A stretch of 64,000 bases of DNA from an uncultured Nocardiaceae bacterium (lineage in GTDB: Bacteria > Actinomycetota > Actinomycetes > Mycobacteriales > Mycobacteriaceae): positions 1 through 64,000 of the forward strand of contig CAKZIX010000030.1 in the NCBI GenBank assembly GCA_936936565.1. Reading direction: 5' to 3'. The notes under the pieces are model-generated. The model worked only from the letters and a program-made list of their open reading frames with translations. It had not been told where the DNA came from and ran no database searches. Below, one piece after another: positions 34,025 through 42,602 of the stretch. Positions within the stretch are counted from its first letter, which is position 1. Each line of letters opens with the position of its first letter. Position numbers and translations under genes: made by a program.

Positions 34025-34999
34025 CTACCCTGACGAAGCGCTGCTAAACGCCGTCTCGGGTGTCTGCGACCGGAACCAGGCGATGGTGCGGCGCAGGCCC
34101 GCGCGCGGGTCGACGTGCGGCTGCCAGCCCAAATCGGTGCGGGCCCTGGCGATGTCCGGGCAGCGCCGACGGGGATCGTCGATCGCTGCACCGACGTGCA
34201 CGCACGCCGAATCGCTGTCGGTGAGTGCGCGAATCAGGGCCGCGACCTCGCGCACCGTGAGCTCGACCGGGTTGCCGATGTTGTACGGTCCTGGCCGGCC
34301 GGAGCGGGCCACGGCAAGCAGCCCGGCGACGGTGTCGTCGACGTAGCAGATCGACCGGGTCTGGTGGCCGGTGCCGGCGATCGTCAGCGGTTCCCCGGCC
34401 AGCGCCTGCCCGATGAAGGTCGGGATCATGCGGCCGTCGGTGGCGCGCATCCGCGGACCGTAGGTGTTGAAGATTCGGGCTGTGCTCACGTCGACGCCCA
34501 AGTCGCGCTGGTAGGCGCAGGTGAGCGCCTCGGCGTAGCGCTTGGCCTCGTCGTAGACGCTGCGCGGCCCGATCGGGTTGACGTTGCCCCAGTAGTCCTC
34601 GGTCTGCGGGTGCTGCAGCGGGTCGCCGTAGACCTCGCTGGTCGAGGCGAGCAGGAACCGGGCGCCGCAGGTCCGGGCCAGCTCGAGGGCGCGGGCGGTG
34701 CCGTCGGCACCGGCGCGCAGGGTGCCCACGCCGTCGCGCAGGTAGTCGTGCGGCGAGGCCGGTGAGGCCAGATGGCACACCAGGTCGACGGCGGGCAGCG
34801 GCGGAAAGGGTTGGGTCACATCGTGTTCGAGCAGCCGGAAGCCGCGGTCGGTGCGCAGTGCGGCCACGTTGCGCGGATGGCCGCTGGACATGTCGTCCAG
34901 GCACACCACCTCGGTGCCGGCGTCCAGCAGCGCCGCACACAGGTGGCTGCCGACGAATCCGGCGCCACCGGTCACCAGGGCGCGTCGGAAGCTCGTCAT
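34025..34999 (-). CDS. UDP-glucuronate decarboxylase (UDP-xylose synthase) family enzyme
   Basis: A 324-residue extended SDR. It has the NAD loop TGGAGFVG (10-17), the catalytic Tyr149-x3-Lys153 (SVYDEAKRY) and the UXS signature HPQTEDYWGNVNPIGPRS. That signature distinguishes decarboxylases making UDP-xylose from generic epimerases. With the UDP-glucose dehydrogenase in the same operon it implies UDP-xylose supply. It lies 1 base after the GT4 gene and 52 bases before the carbamoyltransferase gene. Confidence 0.88.
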   Translation of the reverse strand: MTSFRRALVTGGAGFVGSHLCAALLDAGTEVVCLDDMSSGHPRNVAALRTDRGFRLLEHDVTQPFPPLPAVDLVCHLASPASPHDYLRDGVGTLRAGADGTARALELARTCGARFLLASTSEVYGDPLQHPQTEDYWGNVNPIGPRSVYDEAKRYAEALTCAYQRDLGVDVSTARIFNTYGPRMRATDGRMIPTFIGQALAGEPLTIAGTGHQTRSICYVDDTVAGLLAVARSGRPGPYNIGNPVELTVREVAALIRALTDSDSACVHVGAAIDDPRRRCPDIARARTDLGWQPHVDPRAGLRRTIAWFRSQTPETAFSSASSG

Positions 35000-35000
35000 G

Positions 35001-36200
35001 TCAGGACGTCTTCGCCGCGTGGGTGGGGCGTTCGTCGGTGACGCGCCGGTACACGCGTGCGGAGTCCGAGGCGATGCGGTCCCAGGCGTAGCGGGCCACT
35101 GCCCGCGCGCGGCCGGCGGCTCCGTAGGCCGCGCCGCGGTCGGGGTCGTCGAGCAGCTGCCCGATGGCCGTGGTGAGTGCGTCGATGTCGCGGGCGGGCA
35201 CCAGTGTTCCGGTCTCGCCGTCCACGACGGTGTCGAGCATGCCGCCCACCGCGCTGGCGATCACCGGGATCCCGCAGGCCATCGCCTCCAGGGGGACGAT
35301 GCCGAACGGTTCGTACCACGGCGTGCACAGGACCGCGTCCGCGCCGCGCAACACCTCGGGCATTGCGCTGCGGTCCACCTTGCCGCGCAGGTGCACCCGG
35401 TCGGCGACCCCGCATTCCTCGGCAATCCCTTGCAGGCGTTGGGCTTCCGGATCCTCGGACAGGGCGCCGACCGCGGGTCCGCCGACGATGGTCAGTTCGG
35501 TGTCCGGCAGGTCGCGCAGCGCCCGGATGGGCAGATCGAAACCTTTGCGGGGAACCAGCCGCCCGACGGCGAGCAGCCGGCGTCCCGGCGTTCGCGGGCC
35601 GGGGGTGAACCGTGCCACGTCCACCCCGCACGGCACCACCGAGGTGCGGTCGCGGGGTACGCCCATCCGAATCAGCTCGAAGACCTCGTCGGTGCACGTC
35701 GCGGCGATCCGGCTGACGCCGTCGGCGATCATGCGCTCCACCGCGATGCGGCTCGACGGGCTGGTGTCGGCGGCGCCCTGGTGTCGGCGCTTGACGGTGC
35801 CGAGGGCGTGGAAGGTCTGCACCGTCGGCAGCTCCAGTGCTTGGGTGGCGAGCACCGTGGCGAGCCCGGACATCCAGAAGTGGGCGTGCACCACGTCGGG
35901 CCGGGCGCACTGCCAGTCCGCCTGCAGGAACACCGCGAATTGCGCCATGTATTGCAGCAGTTCGTCTTTCGGGAGGTAGCGCGGCGGTCCGGCCGGCACG
36001 TGCACGACGGTGTAGCCGTCGGGAGCGCGCAGTCGATCCGGCTGGGCCGGGTCTTCGCGGCGGGTGTACACCGTGACGTCGTGCCCGCGGCGTACCAGCG
36101 CCTTCGACAGCTCGGCGACGTGGACGTTCTGGCCGCCGGCGTCGACGCCGCCGAGCACGGCGAGCGGGCTCGCGTGTTCGGAAACCATCGAAATTCTCAT
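35001..36200 (-). CDS. Glycosyltransferase family 4
   Basis: A 399-residue GT-B enzyme. The N-terminal SPLAVLGGVDAGGQNVHVAELS is the GT4 acceptor-side glycine loop, and VVHAHFWMSG follows. The C-terminal nucleotide-sugar site has LLAVGRLVPRKGFDLPI and the EX7E-type segment PWYEPFGIVPLEAMACG. It resembles MshA- and sucrose-synthase-like GT4 proteins of actinobacteria. It overlaps the upstream glycosyltransferase gene by four bases. Donor could be UDP-xylose, ADP-heptose or another sugar nucleotide. Confidence 0.9.
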   Translation of the reverse strand: MRISMVSEHASPLAVLGGVDAGGQNVHVAELSKALVRRGHDVTVYTRREDPAQPDRLRAPDGYTVVHVPAGPPRYLPKDELLQYMAQFAVFLQADWQCARPDVVHAHFWMSGLATVLATQALELPTVQTFHALGTVKRRHQGAADTSPSSRIAVERMIADGVSRIAATCTDEVFELIRMGVPRDRTSVVPCGVDVARFTPGPRTPGRRLLAVGRLVPRKGFDLPIRALRDLPDTELTIVGGPAVGALSEDPEAQRLQGIAEECGVADRVHLRGKVDRSAMPEVLRGADAVLCTPWYEPFGIVPLEAMACGIPVIASAVGGMLDTVVDGETGTLVPARDIDALTTAIGQLLDDPDRGAAYGAAGRARAVARYAWDRIASDSARVYRRVTDERPTHAAKTS

Positions 36201-37141
36201 CGCGTGACCTCCGTCAGTAGGTTGTGCCAGGCCGTGCGGAATCGATGCAGGCCGAAGCGGGCCAGCGCGGCCTCGCGCGCCGCCTTGCCCGCCAGTTCCG
36301 CCCGGACTGGGTCGGAAACGAATTCGCGCACCGCAGTGGTGAGGACCGCGGGATCGGTGGACACCACGCCGGCTTCGGCGGGGATCGCGGTGGCTGCCTC
36401 GGTGGCGGCGACGGCGACGATCGGCATGCCGAGGTGCATCGCCTCCAGCAGCGACAACCCCAGCGACGTCCAGCGCGCGGTGTGCACGAACACCCGCCGC
36501 CGGACGAGCGCGTCGAACAGCGCGTCTTGGGGCAGGTCGCCGCAACCGTGCACCTGCGGGTGGATGCGCAGTTCGTCCGTGCCGATGCCCCACACGTCCA
36601 CCGGTGCTGCGCCCGCGATGTCGGGCAGCAGGTCGGTGCCGGTGACCCGGGCGCGGCGCACCGGCTCGTTGATCAAGGTGCCGGCGCGGGCGAGGTCGCC
36701 GCGGTAGCGCGGGCCCGGATCCACGATGCCGTGGTCGATCACCACCGTCGGGCAGCGGCCGTTGTCCCACATCATCCGGTTGAACGCCGTGACGTGCACC
36801 AGCGGGATGTCGGTGCGCCCCGCCAGCGGGTGCGTGGATTCGGCCGCGTAGGGCCGGGGCGCGTTGTGTTCGACGTACACCGCAGGCACGTCGGCGCCCA
36901 CGCGCCGGCCCAGCGCCTGCTCGATCAGCCCGATCTCTTCGGGCCGTTGCAGCACGACGACGTCGGGCGCCGCCGCGGCCAGCTCCGTCAGGTTCACTTC
37001 GCGGGTCGCGGGCCAGTTGCGCCCGGCCCGGCCGCGGCCCCATGGACCGCCGCCGGGCCGGGTGACCAGCAGGTATTCGTCGCCGCCCGAGACCAGCGAG
37101 GTGGTCCACGAGCCGTGTACGTGCCAGAGCGCAACCTTCAC
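36197..37141 (-). CDS. GT4-like glycosyltransferase, first gene of the glycan operon
   Basis: A 314-residue GT-B-type protein. The N-terminus (KVALWHVHGSWTTSLVSGGDEYLL) and the C-terminal TARWTSLGLSLLEAMHLGMPIVAVAATE region match the GT4/GT1 fold, with an EAMHLGMP donor motif. The N-terminal half is less canonical than in the next gene. Start GTG 37141 lies only 37 bases after the stop of the STAS-sigma gene on the same strand, so the glycan operon may be co-transcribed with it. Confidence 0.82.
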   Translation of the reverse strand: MKVALWHVHGSWTTSLVSGGDEYLLVTRPGGGPWGRGRAGRNWPATREVNLTELAAAAPDVVVLQRPEEIGLIEQALGRRVGADVPAVYVEHNAPRPYAAESTHPLAGRTDIPLVHVTAFNRMMWDNGRCPTVVIDHGIVDPGPRYRGDLARAGTLINEPVRRARVTGTDLLPDIAGAAPVDVWGIGTDELRIHPQVHGCGDLPQDALFDALVRRRVFVHTARWTSLGLSLLEAMHLGMPIVAVAATEAATAIPAEAGVVSTDPAVLTTAVREFVSDPVRAELAGKAAREAALARFGLHRFRTAWHNLLTEVTR

Positions 37142-37178
37142 TGTCGAGTCTTTTCCGCGCCCGACGGTGCTAAACGGT

Positions 37179-38354
37179 TCAGCTGGCGAGGCTGCGTTCG
37201 CGCAGGTCGGCCAAGGTGCGGCTGAGGATGCGCGACACCTGCATCTGCGAGACGCCGATCTGCTCGGCGATGTCGCTCTGGGTCATGTCCTCGAAGAACC
37301 GCATGTGCAGCACCCGGCGATCCCGTTCGGACACATCCGCCAGTAGCGGCGTCACGGTGACCCGCTGGTCGACGTACTCGAACCCGGGGTCGTCGTCGCC
37401 GAGGGACTCCACCCGGCTGGTGGTGTCGTCGTCGGTGACCGAGGCATCGATGGACGCCATCCGGTACGCGTTGCCGGCCAGCAGCGCTTCGGCCACGGCT
37501 TCGCGCTCGAGGTGGCACTCGTGGGCCACTTCCTCGGCGGTGGGCGTGCGGCCCAGCCGCTGGGAGAGCTGGTTGATCACCGGCCGAATGCGCAGCAGCG
37601 TTTCCTGCACCGGGCGCGGCACCCGCAGCCCCCAAGTGCGATCCCGGAAGTGCCTGCGGACCTCGCCCATGATGGTCGGGATCGCGAAGGACAAGAAGTC
37701 CGGGCCCACCGAAACGTCGAAGCGGTCGACGGCGCGCAGCAGGCCGAGGCGGGCTACCTGGATCAGGTCGTCACGCATTTCGCCCTTGTCGCCGAAGCGG
37801 TAGGCGATGTGCGCGGCCAACGGCAGCGCGCGCTCGATGATGTGCTCGCGCAACCGCTTTCGCTCGTCGGAGTCCTCGGGGTAGGCGCGCAGGCGCCGGA
37901 ACAGCGGCGCGAGATTCTCGTAGCCGCCCCCGTCGTCGGGGGCCGGCACGGCGGTGCGCCGGCGCAGGTTCGCCATCCGGGCCAGCGCCACCGCGACGCT
38001 CGAGTAGGCGAGCGTGTCCGCGCAGGCGGGGCACCGGTGCAACTGGTCGACGACGAGCGGGCCGGCTCCGGCGATCGTGAGTACGCGGTCGGTGTCCAGG
38101 CAGCGGCGCTGCGCGTCGGCCAGGATGTCGATGCCGCAGCCGCCGTCGAACACGAAGTCGGTGAGGTCGACGACGACGGTGCCGTGCGGGCGCACCGCGC
38201 CCAGCGCGTGGTCGACGCTGACCTGCCACTGGTCGGCGGTGCCGGGGGAGACGTCGCCGCGCCCGCGCAACACCGCGGCCGGGCCGTGCAGCGTGACCCA
38301 TGCCTGTAATCGTTGTGGCACAGAGGAATTGGAAGTAATCGCCGATACGGACAC
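37179..38354 (-). CDS. STAS domain fused to a SigB/SigF-family sigma factor
   Basis: A 391-residue protein joining two normally separate regulators. Residues about 14-115 form a STAS (anti-sigma antagonist) fold. The loop that normally carries the phosphorylated Ser (DSSG) reads FDGGCG (Asp70-Gly71-Gly72), so phosphorylation control is apparently lost. Residues about 145-391 are a type-III sigma factor with region 2 (DLIQVARLGLLRAVDRFDVSVGPDFLSFA), region 3 and region 4 (LADVSERDRRVLHMRFFEDMTQSDIAEQIGVSQMQVSRIL). A promoter of its own apparent class (GTTT-N16-GGGTAC) lies upstream, implying autoregulation. No anti-sigma kinase gene is adjacent. Confidence 0.92.
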   Translation of the reverse strand: MSVSAITSNSSVPQRLQAWVTLHGPAAVLRGRGDVSPGTADQWQVSVDHALGAVRPHGTVVVDLTDFVFDGGCGIDILADAQRRCLDTDRVLTIAGAGPLVVDQLHRCPACADTLAYSSVAVALARMANLRRRTAVPAPDDGGGYENLAPLFRRLRAYPEDSDERKRLREHIIERALPLAAHIAYRFGDKGEMRDDLIQVARLGLLRAVDRFDVSVGPDFLSFAIPTIMGEVRRHFRDRTWGLRVPRPVQETLLRIRPVINQLSQRLGRTPTAEEVAHECHLEREAVAEALLAGNAYRMASIDASVTDDDTTSRVESLGDDDPGFEYVDQRVTVTPLLADVSERDRRVLHMRFFEDMTQSDIAEQIGVSQMQVSRILSRTLADLRERSLAS

Positions 38355-38427
38355 GGCTGGCCCCCTTCGCTGAGGATGTGGTGGGGAGCTGCGCGCCGCG
38401 TCTTGACGTTAAACAGCTAACTCCTCT

Positions 38428-38453
38428 GTACCCAACCACCACCCGTCCCAAAC
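38428..38453 (-). promoter_or_regulatory. SigF/SigB-type promoter of the STAS-sigma gene (GTTT-N16-GGGTAC)
   Basis: Reading the minus strand, GTTT (38453-38450), a 16-base spacer and GGGTAC (38433-38428) precede the sigma gene by about 75 bases. This is the best-matched example in the window and suggests positive autoregulation. Confidence 0.65.
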
Positions 38454-38538
38454 GTCACGGTGCCGCGCATGCGCAATTGCGGCGCGGGTACTCGATTGTC
38501 GAGAAGGCTGAACGAGATCAGAAGGTTGGCGCGTCGGT

Positions 38539-38865
38539 ATGCAAGCGTTACGAGTGGTAAACGAAACCGGAGAGGAACTGCGCCTCGACGACGTCGGTGC
38601 GCTCGCTGGGCGGTTCCGGGCCCCGGCGCGGATAGACGCACACTCGTCGTGCCGGCTCGATCTGCCCGACGAGACGCCCGTCGACGACGGGCTGACCTAT
38701 CTCGTCGCCGGCGATGCCGACCGGCCCGTCTATCTGTATGCCGACCATGCGGGAGAGGTGGCGGTGTGGGCCGCACCGACCTGCACCGTCGAGATCCGGC
38801 ACGCGGACTGCGCCGGACCCTGGCAGGTCCGGCTGCGTCCCGCGCACCGCTACCCGGCCACCTGA
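38539..38865 (+). CDS. Hypothetical protein
   Basis: A 108-residue acidic soluble protein of no recognised family. Predicted mostly beta (RVVNETGEELRLDDVG, GEVAVWAAPTCTVEIRHAD, WQVRLRPAHRY), perhaps a small beta-sandwich. It diverges from the STAS-sigma gene and converges on katE, ending 11 bases before it. Strong third-position GC bias supports coding. An opposing frame overlaps but is Arg/Pro-rich. Confidence 0.5.
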   Translation: MQALRVVNETGEELRLDDVGALAGRFRAPARIDAHSSCRLDLPDETPVDDGLTYLVAGDADRPVYLYADHAGEVAVWAAPTCTVEIRHADCAGPWQVRLRPAHRYPAT

Positions 38866-38875
38866 GGCACGACCC

Positions 38876-41029
38876 TCACGCCGGCACCGCCGCCGTGGGT
38901 CGCTCCCAGGCCCGGTGCCGGGCGATCTCCTTGGCGAATGCGGCGCCGAAGTCGTCCCCATCGCCGACCGCGGCGGTGGTGGTCACCACGCCGTCGGTCA
39001 CGGTGACCGTCGCGTCCTCGGCAAGCCCCGCCACGATCCCGCCGGCCCGCAGCAGGTCCAGACCCGCGCCGGTGGCCGCGATCGGCTTGGCATGCTTGAA
39101 CGCCTCGGTCACGAAATGCACCGCGTAACCGTCCTTGACCAGTGTTTCCACGGCGGTGCCGCCGCCCGCTGCCACCACGGCGTCGTAGAGCACCGACGCC
39201 ATTGTGTCGATCGCCCGGTCGACGGCCAGTTCGCCGCCCGCCTCCGCGGTGATCGCGCCGCCGTGCGGGGCCAGCACCTCGACGATCGCGCCGCGCCCGA
39301 CCAGATAGTCCCGCAGCACGCGCACGCCGTCGGCGTCCACCCCGTCGGCGGCGAGCACCGCGATCTTGCGGGTGGCGATGGTGTCGGTGGCAGTACGCAA
39401 TTGCGACAGCGCGGGGGAGGGCTGGGCCACCGCCGGAGTCTGCACCGCGTCCGGCGCCGGCAGCCCGAGCTGCGCCGCGACCCGCCCGGCGAGCTCGTGG
39501 TCGACCCGATTGAGTTGGACGACAACGGTTTCCCGGATCGCCGGGGTGTCCACCTTGCCGAGCTCGAAGCCGAACGCGGCGACGATGTGTGCGCGTTCCA
39601 CCTCCGACATGCTGTGCCAGAACAGCGCCGCCTGGCTGTAGAAATCCTTGAAGCTCTCGCTGCGCTTGCGGATCTTGTCGCCGTCCACCTTCTCCGCGTA
39701 GTGCCGATAGACGTCCGCATCGGCCAGCGCGGGGCAGCCGCCGCCGAGGGTGTTCTTCGAGTAGCTGGTGCGGCCCTGCGGGATCGTGTGCTGGGCGTAC
39801 CCGTCGTACTGGTTGGTGCGCACGTCCGCGATCGGCCGGTTCACCGGTAGCTGGGCGAAGTTCGGCCCGCCGAGCCGGATCAGCTGGGTGTCCAGATAGG
39901 AGAAGTTGCGGGCCTGCAACAGCGGATCGTTCGTGAAATCGATGCCCGGCACCACGTTGGCGGTGTGGAATGCCACCTGCTCGGTCTCGGCGAAGAAGTT
40001 GTCCGGATTGCGATCGAGCACCAACCGGCCCACCGGCGTCACCGGAACCTGTTCCTCCGGAACGATCTTCGTGGCGTCGAGCAGGTCGAAGCCGAAATCG
40101 AACTCGCGTTCGGCGGCGATGAGCTGCACGCCCAGCTCCCATTCCGGGTAGGACCCGGAGTCGATCGCGTCCCACAGATCCCGCCGGTTGAAATCGGGAT
40201 CCTTGCCGGCGATCTTCTGGCACTCGTCCCACAACAGCGAATGCACGCCCAGCTTCGGCGTCCAGTGAAACTTGACGAAGGTGCCGACGCCGTCGGCGTT
40301 CACCAGTCGGAAGGTGTGCACGCCGAAGCCCTGCATGGTGCGGTAGCTGCGCGGCAGCGCCCGGTCCGACATCAGCCACAGCATCATGTGCAGCGTTTCC
40401 GGTTGCTGCCCGACGAAGTCCCACAGTGTGTCGTGCGCCGAGGCGGCCTGTGGAATCTCGTTGTGCGGCTCCGGTTTCACCGCATGCACGAAGTCGGGGA
40501 ACTTGATGCCGTCCTGGATGAAGAACACCGGCATGTTGTTGCCGACGAGGTCGTAGTTGCCCTGCTCGGTGTAGAACTTCGTGGCGAACCCGCGCACGTC
40601 GCGCACCGTGTCGGCCGAGCCGCGTGAGCCCGCCACCGTCGAGAACCGCACGAACACCGGCGTGCGCGTGCCCGGTGCCGTGAGGAACTTCGCCACCGTG
40701 TACTGCGCCAGCGAGTCGTCGTAGGGCTCGAAGTAGCCGTAGGCGCCCGCGCCCCGGGCGTGCACCACCCGCTCGGGGATGCGCTCGTGGTCGAAGTGGG
40801 TCAGCTTCTCCCGGGCGTGGAAATCTTCCAGCAGCGTGGGGCCGCGCTCGCCTGCGGTCAGCGAGTCGTCGTCGTGGTCGACGCGTACGCCCTGCTGGGT
40901 GGTCAGGTATCCGGTTTCGCGGTCGACGCGGTCGGCGTCGAGTTGGCGTTGCTTGGCGCTGTCGTTGTGGTTGGCGCTGTCGTTGTGGTTGGCGCTGTCG
41001 CCGTTCTCGGCATTGTCATGGTCGGCCAT
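38876..41029 (-). CDS. katE: Monofunctional catalase HPII (large subunit type)
   Basis: A 717-residue clade-2 heme catalase. The catalytic His90 (RVVHARGAGAYGYFE), the Asn of LVGNNMP (about 164) and the proximal heme Tyr378 (RNFSYLDTQ) are all present. A C-terminal DJ-1/PfpI-like flavodoxin-fold domain covers about residues 565-705, as in HPII. The N-terminus has a duplicated SANHND hexapeptide. The ATG lies only about 10 bases after a GTTT-N15-GGGTAC promoter, suggesting a leaderless message under stress-sigma control. Confidence 0.95.
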   Translation of the reverse strand: MADHDNAENGDSANHNDSANHNDSAKQRQLDADRVDRETGYLTTQQGVRVDHDDDSLTAGERGPTLLEDFHAREKLTHFDHERIPERVVHARGAGAYGYFEPYDDSLAQYTVAKFLTAPGTRTPVFVRFSTVAGSRGSADTVRDVRGFATKFYTEQGNYDLVGNNMPVFFIQDGIKFPDFVHAVKPEPHNEIPQAASAHDTLWDFVGQQPETLHMMLWLMSDRALPRSYRTMQGFGVHTFRLVNADGVGTFVKFHWTPKLGVHSLLWDECQKIAGKDPDFNRRDLWDAIDSGSYPEWELGVQLIAAEREFDFGFDLLDATKIVPEEQVPVTPVGRLVLDRNPDNFFAETEQVAFHTANVVPGIDFTNDPLLQARNFSYLDTQLIRLGGPNFAQLPVNRPIADVRTNQYDGYAQHTIPQGRTSYSKNTLGGGCPALADADVYRHYAEKVDGDKIRKRSESFKDFYSQAALFWHSMSEVERAHIVAAFGFELGKVDTPAIRETVVVQLNRVDHELAGRVAAQLGLPAPDAVQTPAVAQPSPALSQLRTATDTIATRKIAVLAADGVDADGVRVLRDYLVGRGAIVEVLAPHGGAITAEAGGELAVDRAIDTMASVLYDAVVAAGGGTAVETLVKDGYAVHFVTEAFKHAKPIAATGAGLDLLRAGGIVAGLAEDATVTVTDGVVTTTAAVGDGDDFGAAFAKEIARHRAWERPTAAVPA
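40951..41000. repeat. 18-bp duplication inside the katE N-terminus
   Basis: An 18-base unit (TTGGCGCTGTCGTTGTGG on the plus strand) occurs twice in tandem with a partial third. It encodes the (SANHND)x2 stretch near residue 12-25 of KatE, in the flexible N-terminal arm, so it is unlikely to affect catalysis. Confidence 0.7.
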
Positions 41030-41038
41030 GCATGCGGC

Positions 41039-41063
41039 GTACCCGGCGTCGCGCCGGAAAAAC
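41039..41063 (-). promoter_or_regulatory. SigF/SigB-type promoter of katE (GTTT-N15-GGGTAC)
   Basis: On the minus strand GTTT (41063-41060), 15 bases, then GGGTAC (41044-41039). The katE ATG begins 10 bases further on, so transcription would start within a few bases of the start codon. Confidence 0.6.
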
Positions 41064-41069
41064 GACCGG

Positions 41070-42557
41070 TCAGTCGCGCGTTGTCAGCGGGGACGTGGCC
41101 GGTCCCTCCAGCACCTGCCCGTCGGGGGCGAACCGGGAGCCGTGCAGCGGGCAGTCCCAGCTGCGTTCGGCCTCGTTCCAGGCGACGACACCGCCGAGGT
41201 GTGGACACACCGCCGACACGTGGCGGGTCACGCCCTCGACCGTGCACACCGCTTCCGGCAGCAGGCCGTCGCGGTGCACCACGCCCGCGCCTTCCACCGG
41301 CGCCACCGGCGGGCGGGCCCGCGTGCCACGCCACCAGCCGCCGAGCAGCGCCGCCGCCACCTCGGCGTTGGCCATCGCGGCGGACGGGATGCCGGCCAGC
41401 TCGCGCGGACGCCACGTCTCCAGCGGCCGCGCCCAGTCCATCCGGCCGCCCAGAATCCGGCCGGTCAGGGCCAGCGCGGCGGCGACCGCGTTCGTCATGC
41501 CCCATTTCGCGTATCCGGTCGCCAGCAGAATGCGCTCGACGCCCGGCACCAGCTGGCCCACGTACGGCAGCTCGTCGACCGGCGCGTAGTCCTGCGCCGA
41601 CCACCGGTGCGTCTCCTCGGCTCCCGGCCAATGCGTGCGCGCCCAATCGAGCAGGTCGTCGTAGTGCACCCGGGTCGACGGAGTGCGCCCCACCGGATGG
41701 CCGTTGCCGCCGACCAGCAGCAGCTCCGCATCGCCGGCCGGAACATAGCGCAGCGAGCGCGTCGGCTGGTCGGCGCTCAGATACATGCCGTGCGGAATCG
41801 GCCCGGGCACGCGCAGCGCCATCGCATACGAGCGTTGCGGGCGCAGCCGCGCGAAGAACCCGCCGACATCGAGGAACGGGGTCCCGGTAGCGACGACCAC
41901 CGAGCCCGCCCGCACCGCACCGGCGTCGGTGTCGACCACGAGTTCGTCACCACGCAGGCCCGTGATTCCGCGAGCCCGGGCGTTCTCGACGATGACGGCA
42001 CCGTGTGCGACGGCATCGGCGGCCAGCGCGTCCAGCACCTCGACGGGGTCGAACTGCGCCTGATCGTCCAAGCGCACCGCGCCGTGCGTCGGGAACGGCA
42101 GATCCAGCAAATCCATCCACCGCGCATCCAGGCCGGCGCGACGGCAGGCCTCGTATTCCTTGCGCACCGCCTTGGTGCCGCTCGGAGTCTGCGCGTAGGT
42201 GAACGCCGGCGCCTGCTGCGTCGCCACATCGTGCTCGGCGCAGAACCGCAACAGCCACTGTTGGCCCTCGCGATTGGCCTCCACATACGCGCGCACCGTC
42301 GCCGCATTGTGCCGGTGCGCGATCGTCGACAGTCGATTACCTTGCAGCAAACTGAGTTTCGCGGTGGTGTTGCCGGTGGCGACGGCGCCGAGCGTGCGCG
42401 CCTCCAGCAGGCCCACGCGCTTTCCGGCGCGGGCCAGCAGCAGTGCCGTGGTCACGCCGGTCAGGCCGCCGCCGAGCACTAGATGGTCGAAGCGCGAATC
42501 CGGTTCCAGCGCCGGATAGGACGTCGTGGAGGTGCGGTCCAGCCACAGGGAAGTCAT
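41070..42557 (-). CDS. FAD-dependent oxidoreductase with C-terminal Rieske domain
   Basis: A 495-residue protein. An N-terminal DAO-type FAD domain (LGGGLTG at 28-34, then LLEARTLGAVATGNTTAK) is joined to a C-terminal Rieske [2Fe-2S] domain with CPHLGG (Cys451, His453) and CPLHGS (Cys469, His472). This architecture (YhfW-like) is widespread in stress islands of bacilli and actinobacteria, but the substrate is unknown. It lies upstream of katE on the same strand, with a near-consensus stress promoter just before its ATG. Confidence 0.9.
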   Translation of the reverse strand: MTSLWLDRTSTTSYPALEPDSRFDHLVLGGGLTGVTTALLLARAGKRVGLLEARTLGAVATGNTTAKLSLLQGNRLSTIAHRHNAATVRAYVEANREGQQWLLRFCAEHDVATQQAPAFTYAQTPSGTKAVRKEYEACRRAGLDARWMDLLDLPFPTHGAVRLDDQAQFDPVEVLDALAADAVAHGAVIVENARARGITGLRGDELVVDTDAGAVRAGSVVVATGTPFLDVGGFFARLRPQRSYAMALRVPGPIPHGMYLSADQPTRSLRYVPAGDAELLLVGGNGHPVGRTPSTRVHYDDLLDWARTHWPGAEETHRWSAQDYAPVDELPYVGQLVPGVERILLATGYAKWGMTNAVAAALALTGRILGGRMDWARPLETWRPRELAGIPSAAMANAEVAAALLGGWWRGTRARPPVAPVEGAGVVHRDGLLPEAVCTVEGVTRHVSAVCPHLGGVVAWNEAERSWDCPLHGSRFAPDGQVLEGPATSPLTTRD

Positions 42558-42567
42558 AGCAAGGCGG

Positions 42568-42591
42568 TGCCCGTTGCGCCACACGCGAAAC
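42568..42591 (-). promoter_or_regulatory. Probable SigF/SigB-type promoter of the FAD/Rieske gene
   Basis: GTTT (42591-42588), 15 bases, then GGGCA (42572-42568), one base off the GGGTA consensus. As at katE, the -10 element ends about 10 bases before the ATG. Confidence 0.4.
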
Positions 42592-42602
42592 GTGACGGGC
42601 CG

